Source: Mycolicibacterium pyrenivorans (lineage in GTDB: Bacteria; Actinomycetota; Actinomycetes; Mycobacteriales; Mycobacteriaceae). Taken from it: 63,225 nt of DNA. Where the stretch lies: the NCBI RefSeq assembly GCF_025821625.1, contig NZ_JACKSH010000151.1, positions 1 through 63,225 of the forward strand. The letters are read 5' to 3'. Below the pieces are notes generated by a model, which was not told the DNA's origin, ran no database searches, and saw nothing but the letters and a program-made list of their open reading frames with translations. Below are positions 53,409-62,599 of this stretch, in pieces. Within the stretch, counting starts at the first letter, position 1. Each line of letters opens with the position of its first letter. The translations under genes were made by a program, and so were the position numbers.

Positions 53409-54704
53409 GTGACGGCAGTCGGCAACTGGGAGCACAGCGTCGAGCTCCCCGACGGAAGCGACGGCGCTGCCCTGCCGCGCGGCGTGCAGGGTGCCGCGGA
53501 CGAGAATTTCATCTGCGCAGTGCGCGCGTTCGCCCAGATGTTCCCGTGGCGTCGCTTCGGCGGCGGCGCGCTGGCCGTCTACCTCGACGGAGAACCCGTC
53601 GTCGACGTCTGGACGGGCTGGTCCGACAGGCGGGGCGCCACGCACTGGGATGCCGACACCGGCACCATGGTGTTCTCGGCGACGAAAGGTGTCGCCGCGA
53701 CCGTCATCCACAGGCTGGCCGACCGTGGTCTGATCGACTACGACGCACCCGTAGCCGAGTACTGGCAGGCGTTCGGGGCGAACGGAAAGTCGACGATCAC
53801 CGTGCGTGACGCGCTGCGTCACCGGGCCGGCCTGTCACAGCTCAACGGCGCGGCGAAGGGTGATCTGGTCGACCACCTGCGGATGGAGGAGCGCCTGGCC
53901 GCGGCGCCCCGCAGCTGGCTGCACGGCAGGCCCGCCTACCACGCGCTGACCTTCGGCTGGCTGTTGTCCGGCCTGGCCCGGGCGGTCACCGGAAAGGGGA
54001 TGCGCGAGCTGATCCGCACCGAGGTGGCCGCGCCGCTGAACACCGACGGGCTGCACCTCGGCCGTCCTCCCGCAGAGGCACCCACGCACGCCGCGCAGAT
54101 CATCGGCCCACAAAGCGCACTGCAGAACCCGGTCTTCAACCTGGTCGCACCTCGGTTGGCGGCGCTGCCGATCTCCGCCGGGTTCGGCGCGATGTACTTC
54201 CCCGGGGTCAAGGCGTTCGTACAGGGCGACATCCCGATGCTCGACAGCGAGATTCCCGCGGCCAACGGCGTGGCCACCGCCCGTGCGTTGGCCCGCATGT
54301 ACGGAGCGATCGCCAACGGCGGCCGCATCGATGGCACCCAGTACCTGTCGAGCGAAACAGCCGCCGCGCTGGTCGGCCGGCCGAGCCTGCGGCCCGACCA
54401 CACCATGGTGATGCCGCTGTCGTTCCATCTCGGGTATCACGGTCTGCCGTTCCCCGGCGTGCTGCCCGGATTCGGCCACGTCGGGCTCGGCGGCTCGCTG
54501 GGCTGGGCCGACCCGCAGTCCGGCCTCGCGTTCGGCTTCGTGCACAACCGGCTGCTCACGCCGTTCGTCGTCACGGACCAGGCCGGTTTCGTGGCGACAG
54601 CCGCACTGATCCGCCGGGGCGTGACGCGGGCGCGCAAGAAGGGCTACCGGCCGGTGCGGGAGTTCGGCTCGCCGTATGAGGACCTCACCCGCACCGCGGT
54701 CTGA
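53409..54704 (+). CDS. lipL: Serine beta-lactamase-fold esterase (LipL-like)
   Basis: A 431-residue protein of the class C beta-lactamase/esterase fold. The nucleophile motif SxxK is Ser90-Ala-Thr-Lys93, followed by a candidate YxN-type tyrosine in GRPAYHALTFGW. HVGLGGSLGWADP near residue 360 is the counterpart of the third KTG-like motif. No signal peptide is seen. Carboxylesterase rather than beta-lactamase activity is usual for this group. Start GTG 53409, 51 bp after meaB. Its 3' end is 3 bp from the convergent membrane-protein gene. Rv1497 equivalent. Confidence 0.88.
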   Translation: MTAVGNWEHSVELPDGSDGAALPRGVQGAADENFICAVRAFAQMFPWRRFGGGALAVYLDGEPVVDVWTGWSDRRGATHWDADTGTMVFSATKGVAATVIHRLADRGLIDYDAPVAEYWQAFGANGKSTITVRDALRHRAGLSQLNGAAKGDLVDHLRMEERLAAAPRSWLHGRPAYHALTFGWLLSGLARAVTGKGMRELIRTEVAAPLNTDGLHLGRPPAEAPTHAAQIIGPQSALQNPVFNLVAPRLAALPISAGFGAMYFPGVKAFVQGDIPMLDSEIPAANGVATARALARMYGAIANGGRIDGTQYLSSETAAALVGRPSLRPDHTMVMPLSFHLGYHGLPFPGVLPGFGHVGLGGSLGWADPQSGLAFGFVHNRLLTPFVVTDQAGFVATAALIRRGVTRARKKGYRPVREFGSPYEDLTRTAV

Positions 54705-54707
54705 CGG

Positions 54708-55442
54708 TCAGCTGCTGGCGCGGGTGAACCACTTCGTCTTGATACGCCAGGAATATGCCGACGTCAGCGCGAAGCCTGCGCCGCACGCACAGGCGAAGAC
54801 CCACACCAGCGTGCTGCCCTGGACGGTCTGCAGCGGCGTGACGAACGCGGTGATGATGCGCACCACGCAGGCCGCGATCCCCATGGCGCAGGCGAACAGG
54901 TAGACGTTGGCGACCTGACGCGACCGCGGATCGGTGCGCAGCACCAGCAATGCCCGCGACCCGTAGACGAGAAGGTAGATCAGCATCCCGCAGAGCAGCA
55001 GCCAGTAGGTGTTCAGCCAGAAGTCGGTGGGCACATCGAAGAAGTCGGGACGATAGATCGCCGCCCCGTTACCCAGCCAGAACGCCCCCAGTAGCAGCGG
55101 GATGCACAGCGTCGCGGGCCGCTCGACGAACTGCTTGAACCGACGATGCATCGCATGATCTTGTTCGAGTCGGCCCAGCGTGTTGTAGACCACCGCTGAT
55201 GCGGCGACGATGTAGGCGTCGTGACCGAGGTAGTCCTCGAGGTTCCACTTGCCGGTCAGCGAGTACAACCACTGACCGAGCGTTTCGGAGGCCAGCGGCG
55301 ACATCAACAGCACCGCGATACCCTGCAGCGCGATGTTGAGGGTGGCTGCCACCTCCCATCTGCATGACCAGGTGACACGGCGAATCCACAAACTCCACAT
55401 GATGCACAGGAGCGTGATCGCGATGAGTGTTGCCAAAGCCAT
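54708..55442 (-). CDS. Multi-pass membrane protein paired with an XRE regulator
   Basis: A 244-residue protein with about seven hydrophobic helices and a short basic C-terminus. The order is an N-terminal signal-like helix, WEVAATLNIALQGIAVLLM, EDYLGHDAYIVAASAVVYNTL, ATLCIPLLLGAFWLG, NTYWLLLCGMLIYLLVYG, YLFACAMGIAACVVRI and TLVWVFACACGAGFALTSAY. It loosely resembles the MAB_1171c-type putative transporters of actinobacteria, which are also encoded next to small HTH proteins. No catalytic motif is seen. It lies 15 bp downstream of the HTH gene on the same strand, so the two form an operon. Transporter or sensor activity is inference. Confidence 0.65.
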   Translation of the reverse strand: MALATLIAITLLCIMWSLWIRRVTWSCRWEVAATLNIALQGIAVLLMSPLASETLGQWLYSLTGKWNLEDYLGHDAYIVAASAVVYNTLGRLEQDHAMHRRFKQFVERPATLCIPLLLGAFWLGNGAAIYRPDFFDVPTDFWLNTYWLLLCGMLIYLLVYGSRALLVLRTDPRSRQVANVYLFACAMGIAACVVRIITAFVTPLQTVQGSTLVWVFACACGAGFALTSAYSWRIKTKWFTRASS

Positions 55443-55457
55443 GAGGGGTCGCCTGGT

Positions 55458-55832
55458 CTAGAGGGGTGGAGCGTCGAGTCGTGGTGTCAGCTCAGACAGC
55501 TTGGGCCTGTGCCTGACGGAGGGTTTCGTGGTGATTTCCCGCAGGGTCGCCACGGTGAGATCGGTGGATTCGGTGGCCCTGACGTAGTTGAGCACTTCCT
55601 GCCTGCTCATCAACCCGAACTGGATCTGCAGGTCGGGATAGCTCAGATCGAAGCGGTCCGCCACCCGGCGCAACTCTTCGGCGTTCGGGTAGTCGCTCTC
55701 CTTGATGCGCCGGTAGTAGGTGCTGCTCGAGACGCCTAGCGCATCGAAGAGGTCCTTGGCATCGATCTCTCCGTCGAGGAGGTAATCGAGCAGGGCCTTG
55801 AGCTGTCTGCCGTTCTCATCGGTGCGTGGCAC
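55458..55832 (-). CDS. XRE-type HTH regulator
   Basis: A 124-residue DNA-binding protein resembling mycobacterial and mycobacteriophage immunity-type regulators. The HTH reads EIDAKDLFDALGVSSSTYYRRIKESDYPNAEELRRVADRFDLS (residues about 22-64). A short C-terminal tail follows (LTVATLREITTKPSVRHRPKLSEL). GTG 55832 gives VPRTDENG; the frame extends upstream to 55880 without added domain content. It is transcribed leftward with the membrane protein and is divergent from the condensation-like gene. Nested palindromes at 55920-55945 in the 135-bp gap are its most likely targets. Confidence 0.75.
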   Translation of the reverse strand: MPRTDENGRQLKALLDYLLDGEIDAKDLFDALGVSSSTYYRRIKESDYPNAEELRRVADRFDLSYPDLQIQFGLMSRQEVLNYVRATESTDLTVATLREITTKPSVRHRPKLSELTPRLDAPPL

Positions 55833-55919
55833 TTGACCACCATAAACCGAATTCCCGCCCCGGGGCAGCCCTGCCGGCAAACAGTCGACCGACCATTAAT
55901 TGACACAGCCGTCACGGTT

Positions 55920-55945
55920 TTGGGAGTGCTCTCCCAATTCTGGGA
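55920..55945. promoter_or_regulatory. Nested palindromes, candidate XRE operator
   Basis: TTGGGAG-TGCT-CTCCCAA (55920-55937) is a perfect 7-bp inverted repeat. It overlaps a second one, TCCCA-ATTC-TGGGA (55932-55945). The half-sites alternate TGGGA / TCCCA / TGGGA over 25 bp. They are centred between the divergent XRE regulator and the condensation-like gene. A TTGACA at 55900-55905 may be a -35 element. Confidence 0.6.
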
Positions 55946-55967
55946 CATTCGCTGTACCGTTGCCTTC

Positions 55968-56570
55968 ATGGTCGCTCCATACATGGCCGACGAGGTCAGG
56001 CCCTTCGTCACACCGGTCCCGGCGCCGCTGCAGGTGGCTGATCGCCCCGCCGAAGAGGCAATTGCGCCGCGTTTCGAAATATTGAGAATTCCACCGACGA
56101 GCGAATTGGCGGCTGAACTCGACGGCGCCACCGAGTGGCTCGGCGTGAGGGTCGAGGAGATCCTGCTCGCCGCGCTGGGTCGGGCGCTAGGCCGCACTCG
56201 CGGCGAGGGCGCCGTGACCGTCGACGTGACGGGCGCGCACCGGTGGTTGTTCCACACCGTGTCGCTGATCTGTTCCGACGTGCCACCGATGGGCCCGACG
56301 GAGATGCTCCAGGGCGCCCACACCGCGCTGTCGGCCGCGCCGGGACGGCCGACCGGGCAGGCGGAGGTATCGCTGAACGTCGCCGCCGAGCAGGACGGCA
56401 CGGACGGCGGCCACCTCCTGGAGTTGCGGGTGCACCGCACCGGCGGGTTGCTCCACCTCGACTGGCGCTATGACGCCACCAGATTCGACGACTACAGCGT
56501 CGAGGAGTTGGCCGAGCAGTTCCCGCTGGCCCTGATCGAGATCACCTCGGACGCCGCGGCGCCCCTGTGA
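55968..56570 (+). CDS. Stand-alone condensation-domain-like fragment
   Basis: A 200-residue protein that looks like the C-terminal lobe of an NRPS condensation or PapA-type acyltransferase domain. It has LGVRVEEILLAALGRALGRTRGEGAVTVDVTG (residues about 61-92) and the terminal GGLLHLDWRYDATRFDDYSVEELAEQFPLALIEI motif. The N-terminal lobe with the catalytic HHxxxDG is absent, so it is unlikely to be an acyltransferase by itself. ATG 55968 is chosen; the longer frame from 55833 runs through the operator, and ATG 55983 is an alternative. It lies just before the ileS T-box promoter and is divergent from the XRE gene. Its role is unknown. Confidence 0.6.
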   Translation: MVAPYMADEVRPFVTPVPAPLQVADRPAEEAIAPRFEILRIPPTSELAAELDGATEWLGVRVEEILLAALGRALGRTRGEGAVTVDVTGAHRWLFHTVSLICSDVPPMGPTEMLQGAHTALSAAPGRPTGQAEVSLNVAAEQDGTDGGHLLELRVHRTGGLLHLDWRYDATRFDDYSVEELAEQFPLALIEITSDAAAPL

Positions 56571-56595
56571 TTCCGGGGTGACCCGGCAGGCCCGC

Positions 56596-56601
56596 TAGAC
56601 T
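56596..56601 (+). promoter_or_regulatory. Candidate ileS -10 element
   Basis: TAGACT fits the mycobacterial TANNNT -10 pattern. It would place the transcription start near 56607, at the base of the T-box stem I. Confidence 0.5.
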
Positions 56602-56828
56602 GTGGGTCACCAGCGTCGATCCGGCCATCACCGGGGAGCTTTCGGAAGAACAGCGCAGGGCAGGTCGCTCCGGCCCGCGCCCAGTAGACCCGAACGGGTT
56701 GGCCCGTCATCGCCTTCCTTCGAGCGGCGCACCCCGGGTGCGCAAGCGGGGTGGTACCGCGGCGCTCGCGCACCTGCGCGACGTCGTCCCCGTGCCTGAA
56801 CGACACTTGGCACAGGAGACGTACGCAC
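56602..56828 (+). promoter_or_regulatory. T-box leader (isoleucine) of ileS
   Basis: The T-box core TGGTACCGCG is at 56752-56761. The arms CGAGCG (56721-56726) and CGCTCG (56763-56768) can pair to close the antisequestrator helix, with a perfect GCGCACC/GGTGCGC hairpin (56727-56743) inside. Stem I is short, as in the ultrashort actinobacterial ileS T-boxes that act on translation initiation. Isoleucine specifier candidates ATC are at 56619-56621 and 56627-56629. There is no U-tract terminator before the start, and a GTGCC/GGCAC hairpin abuts the AGGAG ribosome site. Uncharged tRNA-Ile would increase translation. Confidence 0.88.
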
Positions 56829-59800
56829 GTGACCGCCTACCCGAAGCCTGGCGCCGGGGCGCCCAGATTCCCGGCGCTCGAAGCCGAGGTTCTCGACTAC
56901 TGGGCCGGCGACGACACCTTTCGCGCGAGCATCGAACGCCGCGACGAGGCCCCGGAGTACGTGTTCTACGACGGGCCGCCGTTCGCCAACGGGCTTCCGC
57001 ACTATGGCCATCTGCTCACCGGATATGTCAAGGACATCGTGCCGCGCTACCGCACGATGCGCGGATACAAGGTCGAGCGCCGCTTCGGCTGGGACACCCA
57101 CGGCCTGCCCGCCGAACTCGAGGTGCAGCGACAGTTGGGCATCACCGACAAAGCCCAGATCGAGCAGATGGGTATCGAGAAGTTCAACGACGCCTGCCGG
57201 GCGTCGGTGCTCAAGTACACCGACGAGTGGCGCTCGTACGTCACCCGCCAGGCGCGCTGGGTCGACTTCGACAACGATTACAAGACACTGGATCTCGGCT
57301 TCATGGAGTCGGTGATCTGGGCGTTCAAGCAGCTGTGGGACAAGGGCCTGGCCTACGAAGGCAACCGGGTGCTGCCGTACTGCTGGAACGACGAGACCCC
57401 CCTGTCGTCCCATGAGCTGCGCATGGACGACGACGTGTACCAGAGCCGGCAGGATCCGGCGCTGACCGTCGGCTACCGGGTTGAGGGCGGCGCCCCCACC
57501 GGCGCAGAGGATCTGGTCGGTGCCTACCTGCTGATCTGGACGACGACTCCGTGGACACTGCCGTCGAACCAGGCCGTGGCGGTCAACCCCGAGGTCGACT
57601 ACGTCGTCGCCGAGGCGCCCGACGGGCGGCGCTATGTGCTGGCCGCGGCCCGCGTGAGCGCCTACGCCCGCGAACTGGGTGAAGAGCCGCAGATCGTGGC
57701 CACCTACGCCGGCCGTGACCTGCTCGGTGTGCGTTACGCGCCCCCGTTTCCGTACTTCATGGACTCGCCCAACGCATTTCGGGTGCTCAGCGCCGAGTTC
57801 GTCAGCACCGAGGACGGCACCGGACTGGTTCATCTGGCGCCGGCGTACGGCGAGGACGACATGGCCACCGCGCAGGCGGCGGACATCGAGGCGGTCACGC
57901 CCGTCGACGCCAAGGGACGGTTCGACGGCACGGTTCCCGACTACGCGGGCCAGCACGTGTTCGACGCGAACCCCCAGATCATCCGCGACCTGAAGAACGG
58001 TTCGGGCGCGGCGGCGGCGAACGGCGCGGTATTGCTGCGCCACGACACCTACGAGCACTCCTACCCGCACTGTTGGCGCTGCCGGAACCCGCTGATCTAC
58101 CGGGCGGTGTCGTCGTGGTTCATCAAGGTCACCCAGATCCGGGACCGGATGGTCGAGCTCAACCAGGAGATCACCTGGTACCCCGAGCACGTCAAGGACG
58201 GGCAGTTCGGAAAGTGGCTCCAGGGCGCGCGGGACTGGTCCATCTCACGAAACCGCTACTGGGGCACCCCGATACCGGTGTGGCGGTCCGACGACCCGGC
58301 CTATCCGCGGATCGACGTCTACGGAAGCCTCGACGAACTCGAACGCGACTTCGGGGTGCGACCGGACAACCTGCATAGGCCGTTCATCGACGAGCTGACC
58401 CGGCCGAACCCCGACGATCCGACCGGCCGGTCGACGATGCGGCGCATCGAGGATGTCCTCGACGTCTGGTTCGACTCCGGCTCGATGCCGTATGCCCAGG
58501 TGCACTATCCGTTCGAGAACCGGCAGTGGTTCGCAGGTGGGGTGGCGGGAGAGGCCGGAGCCTCCGAAGGCGAAGAGGCGCATTTCCCGGGCGATTTCAT
58601 CGTGGAGTACATCGGGCAGACCCGCGGCTGGTTCTACACGCTGCACATCCTGGCGACGGCGTTGTTCGACAGACCGGCGTTCCGGACGTGCGTCTCGCAC
58701 GGCATCGTGCTGGGCAACGACGGCCAGAAGATGAGCAAGTCGCTGCGCAACTATCCCGACGTCACCGAGGTGTTCGATCGGGACGGCTCCGACGCCATGC
58801 GCTGGTTCCTGATGGCCTCGCCGATCCTGCGCGGCGGCAACCTGGTGGTCACCGAGCAGGGCATCCGAGAGGGTGTCCGGCAGGTGCTGCTGCCGCTGTG
58901 GAACGCTTACACCTTCCTGGCGCTCTACGCACCGAGCAAGGGCACCTGGCGCACCGACTCGACCCACGTGCTGGACCGCTACATCCTGGCCAAGCTCGCC
59001 GCGCTGCGCGACGGGCTGACCGCGTCGCTGGACGTCTGCGACATCTCGGTGGCATGCGACCAGTTGCGCCAGTTCACCGAGGCCCTCACGAATTGGTACG
59101 TGCGCCGGTCGCGGTCGCGGTTCTGGGAGGAGGACCGCGACGCCATCGACACGCTGCACACCGTGCTTGAGGTGACCAGCAGGCTGGCCGCCCCGCTGCT
59201 GCCGCTGATCTCCGAGGTGATCTGGCGGGGAATCACCGGCGAACGGTCGGTGCACCTGACCGACTGGCCGGACGCCGACACACTGCCCGCGGACCCCCGA
59301 CTGGTCGCCGACATGGACCTGGTGCGCGAGGTGGCCTCGACGGGATCCTCGCTGCGTAAGGCGAAGAAGCTGCGCGTTCGCCTGCCGCTGTTGAAATTGA
59401 CTGTGGCCGTTAATGATCCACAGCGTCTGGAGCCCTATCGGGACCTGATCGCCGACGAACTCAACGTGAAGTCCGTGGAGCTCACCGACGACATCGCAGC
59501 GCATGGTCGTTTCGAGCTCGCGGTGAACGCCCGTGCCGCGGGCCCGCGCATCGGCAAGGACGTTCAGGCGGCGATCAAGGCCGTCAAGGCGGGGGAGGGT
59601 GTGCTCAGAAGCGACGGCACCCTGAAGGCCGGGCCTGCCGTCCTGCTGCCCGCGGAATTCAGCTCCAAACTGGTTGCGGCCGATCCCGATTGGACCGCCG
59701 CCCTGCCCGACGGAGCGGGTCTGGTGGTGCTGGACGGCACCGTCACCCCCGAGCTGGAGGCCGAGGGCTGGGCCAAGGACCGCATCCGTGAGCTGCAGGA

Positions 59801-60005
59801 GTTGCGGAAATCGACGGGACTGGATGTCTCCGACCGGATCTCGGTGGTGATCTCGGTGCCCGGCGAGCACGAGTCATGGGCGCGCACCCACCGGGATCTG
59901 ATCGCAGGCGAGATCCTGGCCACCAGCTTCGAGTTCGGCGAGCCCGACGGCGCCGGCACCCAGGAGATCGGCGACGGCGTCCGGGTCGCGATCGCCAAGG
60001 CCTGA
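56829..60005 (+). CDS. ileS: Isoleucyl-tRNA synthetase
   Basis: Charges tRNA-Ile. The 1058-residue class I synthetase has the HIGH-type motif PHYGH (57-61) in a [17 protein letters not shown] context and KMSKS at 634-638. It has an internal CP1 editing domain and a C-terminal anticodon domain with [15 protein letters not shown]. The sequence is of the eukaryote-like (type 2) class, which is generally less sensitive to mupirocin. GTG 56829 is chosen over the open frame from 56751, because the latter runs through the T-box. AGGAG is at 56814-56818. The length is slightly above the M. tuberculosis enzyme as I recall it. Confidence 0.97.
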   Translation: MTAYPKPGAGAPRFPALEAEVLDYWAGDDTFRASIERRDEAPEYVFYDGPPFANGLPHYGHLLTGYVKDIVPRYRTMRGYKVERRFGWDTHGLPAELEVQRQLGITDKAQIEQMGIEKFNDACRASVLKYTDEWRSYVTRQARWVDFDNDYKTLDLGFMESVIWAFKQLWDKGLAYEGNRVLPYCWNDETPLSSHELRMDDDVYQSRQDPALTVGYRVEGGAPTGAEDLVGAYLLIWTTTPWTLPSNQAVAVNPEVDYVVAEAPDGRRYVLAAARVSAYARELGEEPQIVATYAGRDLLGVRYAPPFPYFMDSPNAFRVLSAEFVSTEDGTGLVHLAPAYGEDDMATAQAADIEAVTPVDAKGRFDGTVPDYAGQHVFDANPQIIRDLKNGSGAAAANGAVLLRHDTYEHSYPHCWRCRNPLIYRAVSSWFIKVTQIRDRMVELNQEITWYPEHVKDGQFGKWLQGARDWSISRNRYWGTPIPVWRSDDPAYPRIDVYGSLDELERDFGVRPDNLHRPFIDELTRPNPDDPTGRSTMRRIEDVLDVWFDSGSMPYAQVHYPFENRQWFAGGVAGEAGASEGEEAHFPGDFIVEYIGQTRGWFYTLHILATALFDRPAFRTCVSHGIVLGNDGQKMSKSLRNYPDVTEVFDRDGSDAMRWFLMASPILRGGNLVVTEQGIREGVRQVLLPLWNAYTFLALYAPSKGTWRTDSTHVLDRYILAKLAALRDGLTASLDVCDISVACDQLRQFTEALTNWYVRRSRSRFWEEDRDAIDTLHTVLEVTSRLAAPLLPLISEVIWRGITGERSVHLTDWPDADTLPADPRLVADMDLVREVASTGSSLRKAKKLRVRLPLLKLTVAVNDPQRLEPYRDLIADELNVKSVELTDDIAAHGRFELAVNARAAGPRIGKDVQAAIKAVKAGEGVLRSDGTLKAGPAVLLPAEFSSKLVAADPDWTAALPDGAGLVVLDGTVTPELEAEGWAKDRIRELQELRKSTGLDVSDRISVVISVPGEHESWARTHRDLIAGEILATSFEFGEPDGAGTQEIGDGVRVAIAKA

Positions 60006-60013
60006 CGGGAATC

Positions 60014-60247
60014 TCACCCCGGCGTGACGCGGGCGCCCCGGCCGGAGAACACGACGACGTCGCCGGGGCGAAGCTGTCTGCCCCGCCGGGTTTCGACGTC
60101 ATCGTTGACGCTGACCAGCCCGTCGGCGATCACGGACTTGGCATCGGCGCCGGAGTCGATGAGGCCGGCCAGCTTCAGGAACTGCCCGAGCCGGATCGAG
60201 GCATCCCGGATCGGGACGTCTGAGGTCTCGGCGCTTAGGTGTGGCAT
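60014..60247 (-). CDS. Small S4-domain RNA-binding protein
   Basis: A 77-residue protein consisting almost wholly of an S4 RNA-binding domain ([50 protein letters not shown]). It resembles the YbcJ/YaaA-type group that binds structured RNA. ATG 60247 is chosen; a longer frame to 60268 would leave only 18 bp to the divergent dinB start. It converges on ileS, 8 bp apart. Its RNA partner is unknown, and placement next to ileS may be coincidental. Confidence 0.85.
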   Translation of the reverse strand: MPHLSAETSDVPIRDASIRLGQFLKLAGLIDSGADAKSVIADGLVSVNDDVETRRGRQLRPGDVVVFSGRGARVTPG

Positions 60248-60286
60248 GCAGGTCAGGCTAACCGGCACCGCCTAGCATCGGCGGGT

Positions 60287-61654
60287 GTGGCCGCGCGATG
60301 GGTCCTGCACCTGGACATGGATGCGTTCTTCGCATCCGTGGAGCAGCTGACCCGGCCGACCCTGCGGGGCCGGCCGGTGCTCGTCGGTGGATTGGGCGGA
60401 CGCGGCGTGGTGGCGGGTGCCAGCTACGAGTCGCGGGTCTTCGGGGCCAGGTCGGCGATGCCGATGCATCAGGCGCGTCGCCTTGTCGGCGCGGGCGCGG
60501 TCGTACTGCCCCCGCGCGGCGTCGTGTACGGGCTGGCCAGCCGCCGCGTCTTCGAGACGGTGCGCACGATGGTGCCGGTCCTCGAACAGCTGTCCTTTGA
60601 CGAGGCGTTCGGCGAGCCCGCCGAACTCGTCGGCGCCTCGTCAGCCGAGGTGGCCTCGTTCTGCGAGAGGCTCCGGGCGGAGGTGGCCGCCGTGACCGGA
60701 TTGGTCGCCTCGGTGGGTGCGGGATCGGGCAAGCAGACCGCCAAGATCGCCTCCGGTCTGGCCAAACCCAACGGCATCACAGTCGTTTCCCGCGACGAGG
60801 AACACGTGTTGCTCGACAGGCTGCCGGTCCGCAAGCTGTGGGGAATCGGGCCTGTCGCCGAGGAGAAGCTGCACCGGCTCGGCATCGACACCATCGGTGG
60901 CTTCGCCTCCCTGTCGGATGCCGAGGTCGCCAACATCCTCGGGCCGACAGTGGGTCCCGCGCTGCACCGGCTGGCGCGAGGCATCGACGACCGTCCGGTC
61001 GCCGAGAACGCGCCGGCGAAACAGATCAGCGCCGAGTCGACGTTCCCCGAGGACCTGACGACGCTCGACCAGCTCCGTGACGCCGCCGGTCCGATCGGCG
61101 AGCACGCCCATCGGCGCCTGCTCAAGGACGGCCGCGGGGCCAGGACCGTCACCGTCAAGTTGAAGAAGTCCGACATGAGCACGCTCACCAGGTCGGCGAC
61201 CCTGCCGTATGCGACGACGGATTTGGCAACCTTGACCGCGACGGCGCGCAGACTTCTCCTCGACCCCGTCGAGATCGGACCGATTCGGCTTGTCGGCGTT
61301 GGCTTTTCCGGTCTCTCCGAGGATCAGCAGGAGTCGCTTTTCCCGGCTCTGGAGTTGATGGCGACCGAGGAGGTGGCACGCACCGGTGCACCGCAGACAC
61401 CCGCCGATGCTTCACCGGCGAAACCGGCATGGCGCGTCGGCGACGACGTGGTGCACGCCGAGCACGGACACGGGTGGATCCAGGGTGCCGGCCACGGCGT
61501 CATGACCGTGCGATTCGAGACGCGCAGCACCGGCCCCGGGCATGCGCGCACCTTTCCCGACACCGACCCTGCGGTCACCCACGCCAATCCGGTGGACAGT
61601 CTGGACTGGCCGGATTTCGTCGATGAGCTGGCGCGGTTGAAGAGCGCGCCGTGA
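60287..61654 (+). CDS. dinB: DNA polymerase IV (DinB1/DinX)
   Basis: Y-family translesion polymerase. The 455-residue protein has the catalytic [12 protein letters not shown] near residue 9 and [10 protein letters not shown] near 105, the HhH region [17 protein letters not shown], and a little-finger domain. A beta-clamp binding motif QQESLF (347-352) follows, which marks the clamp-interacting DinB1 class. The C-terminal 90 residues contain [32 protein letters not shown], a small beta-barrel-like extension also seen in my memory of the M. tuberculosis DinX. GTG 60287 is chosen over the open frame from 60239. Confidence 0.95.
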   Translation: MAARWVLHLDMDAFFASVEQLTRPTLRGRPVLVGGLGGRGVVAGASYESRVFGARSAMPMHQARRLVGAGAVVLPPRGVVYGLASRRVFETVRTMVPVLEQLSFDEAFGEPAELVGASSAEVASFCERLRAEVAAVTGLVASVGAGSGKQTAKIASGLAKPNGITVVSRDEEHVLLDRLPVRKLWGIGPVAEEKLHRLGIDTIGGFASLSDAEVANILGPTVGPALHRLARGIDDRPVAENAPAKQISAESTFPEDLTTLDQLRDAAGPIGEHAHRRLLKDGRGARTVTVKLKKSDMSTLTRSATLPYATTDLATLTATARRLLLDPVEIGPIRLVGVGFSGLSEDQQESLFPALELMATEEVARTGAPQTPADASPAKPAWRVGDDVVHAEHGHGWIQGAGHGVMTVRFETRSTGPGHARTFPDTDPAVTHANPVDSLDWPDFVDELARLKSAP

Positions 61655-62557
61655 TCAGCCCCAGCGTTCGAAGACGTCCCTCGCCGGTGACCCGGCGGCC
61701 AGTGCGGCCATCAGCAGCACCCGCGCCTGCGGTGGCCGCAGCTGCCGCACCACGAACGCACCGGCGTCGGCGAGGGCACGCCCCGGCCCGTACCCGGGGC
61801 TGACGGGTCCGCCGGGAACCCGCGTCGACACTGCGACCGCGACGCCGTCAGCGCAGTGCCTGCGTACGCCCTCGATGAGCGCCGCGCCGGCGTTACCAGA
61901 GCCCAGCGCCTCCAGGACGATGCCGCGGGCGCCTGCGGCCACGCACGCGTCGAGTGCGACGGAGTCGGCGCCCGGGTAGGCGGGCACGATGTCCACCCGC
62001 GGTGCCTCGGCGGCGACGAGGTCGCCGAGGAACGGGCGGTCCTTGACCGGACCCAGCGTGCGGCCCGCGAAACCCTGCAGGTCGGCGGTGGCCACCTTGT
62101 GCAGACCAAGCGGTTCGAACACCGTGCCCGCGAAACACACGACGACTCCGATGCCGCGGGTGTCCGGGTCGGCGGCGACGCCGAGCGCGTCGCGCAGGTT
62201 CGACGGCCCGTCGGCGTCGGGCGCGTCGGCGCTGCGCTGGGCGCCGGTCAGCACCACCGGCGGCACACCGTCATAGGTGAGCTCGAGCCACAGCGCGGTC
62301 TCCTCCATCGTGTCGGTTCCGTGCGTGACGACGACGCCGTCGGCGCCGTGGTCGACGGCCGCCGTCCGGACGGCGGCGGCGATCCGGTCCCAGTCCGGAG
62401 GGGTCAACTGTGAACTGTCCACCGACATCGCGTCGACGACCTCGACGTCGAGCCCCTCGGTGAGGTCGGCTGCGGACCGGGTCGGACGCTTCACGCCGTG
62501 GTGGTCGACGCTCGTCGAGATCGTCCCACCGGTGGCTATGACGACGAGGCGACCCAT
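61655..62557 (-). CDS. ansA: L-asparaginase
   Basis: Hydrolyses asparagine to aspartate and ammonia. In mycobacteria it serves nitrogen uptake and acid resistance. The 300-residue protein has the first catalytic-threonine motif [12 protein letters not shown] (Thr12), the second motif [18 protein letters not shown] near residue 75, and the C-terminal domain ending [16 protein letters not shown]. No obvious signal peptide is seen, so the site of action cannot be told from sequence. It converges on dinB with its stop adjacent to the dinB stop, and is divergent from lspA by 42 bp. Rv1538c equivalent. Confidence 0.95.
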   Translation of the reverse strand: MGRLVVIATGGTISTSVDHHGVKRPTRSAADLTEGLDVEVVDAMSVDSSQLTPPDWDRIAAAVRTAAVDHGADGVVVTHGTDTMEETALWLELTYDGVPPVVLTGAQRSADAPDADGPSNLRDALGVAADPDTRGIGVVVCFAGTVFEPLGLHKVATADLQGFAGRTLGPVKDRPFLGDLVAAEAPRVDIVPAYPGADSVALDACVAAGARGIVLEALGSGNAGAALIEGVRRHCADGVAVAVSTRVPGGPVSPGYGPGRALADAGAFVVRQLRPPQARVLLMAALAAGSPARDVFERWG

Positions 62558-62599
62558 GGGTGGAATTGTTCACCACCGCCGCTTTGCGATGATGGGTGC

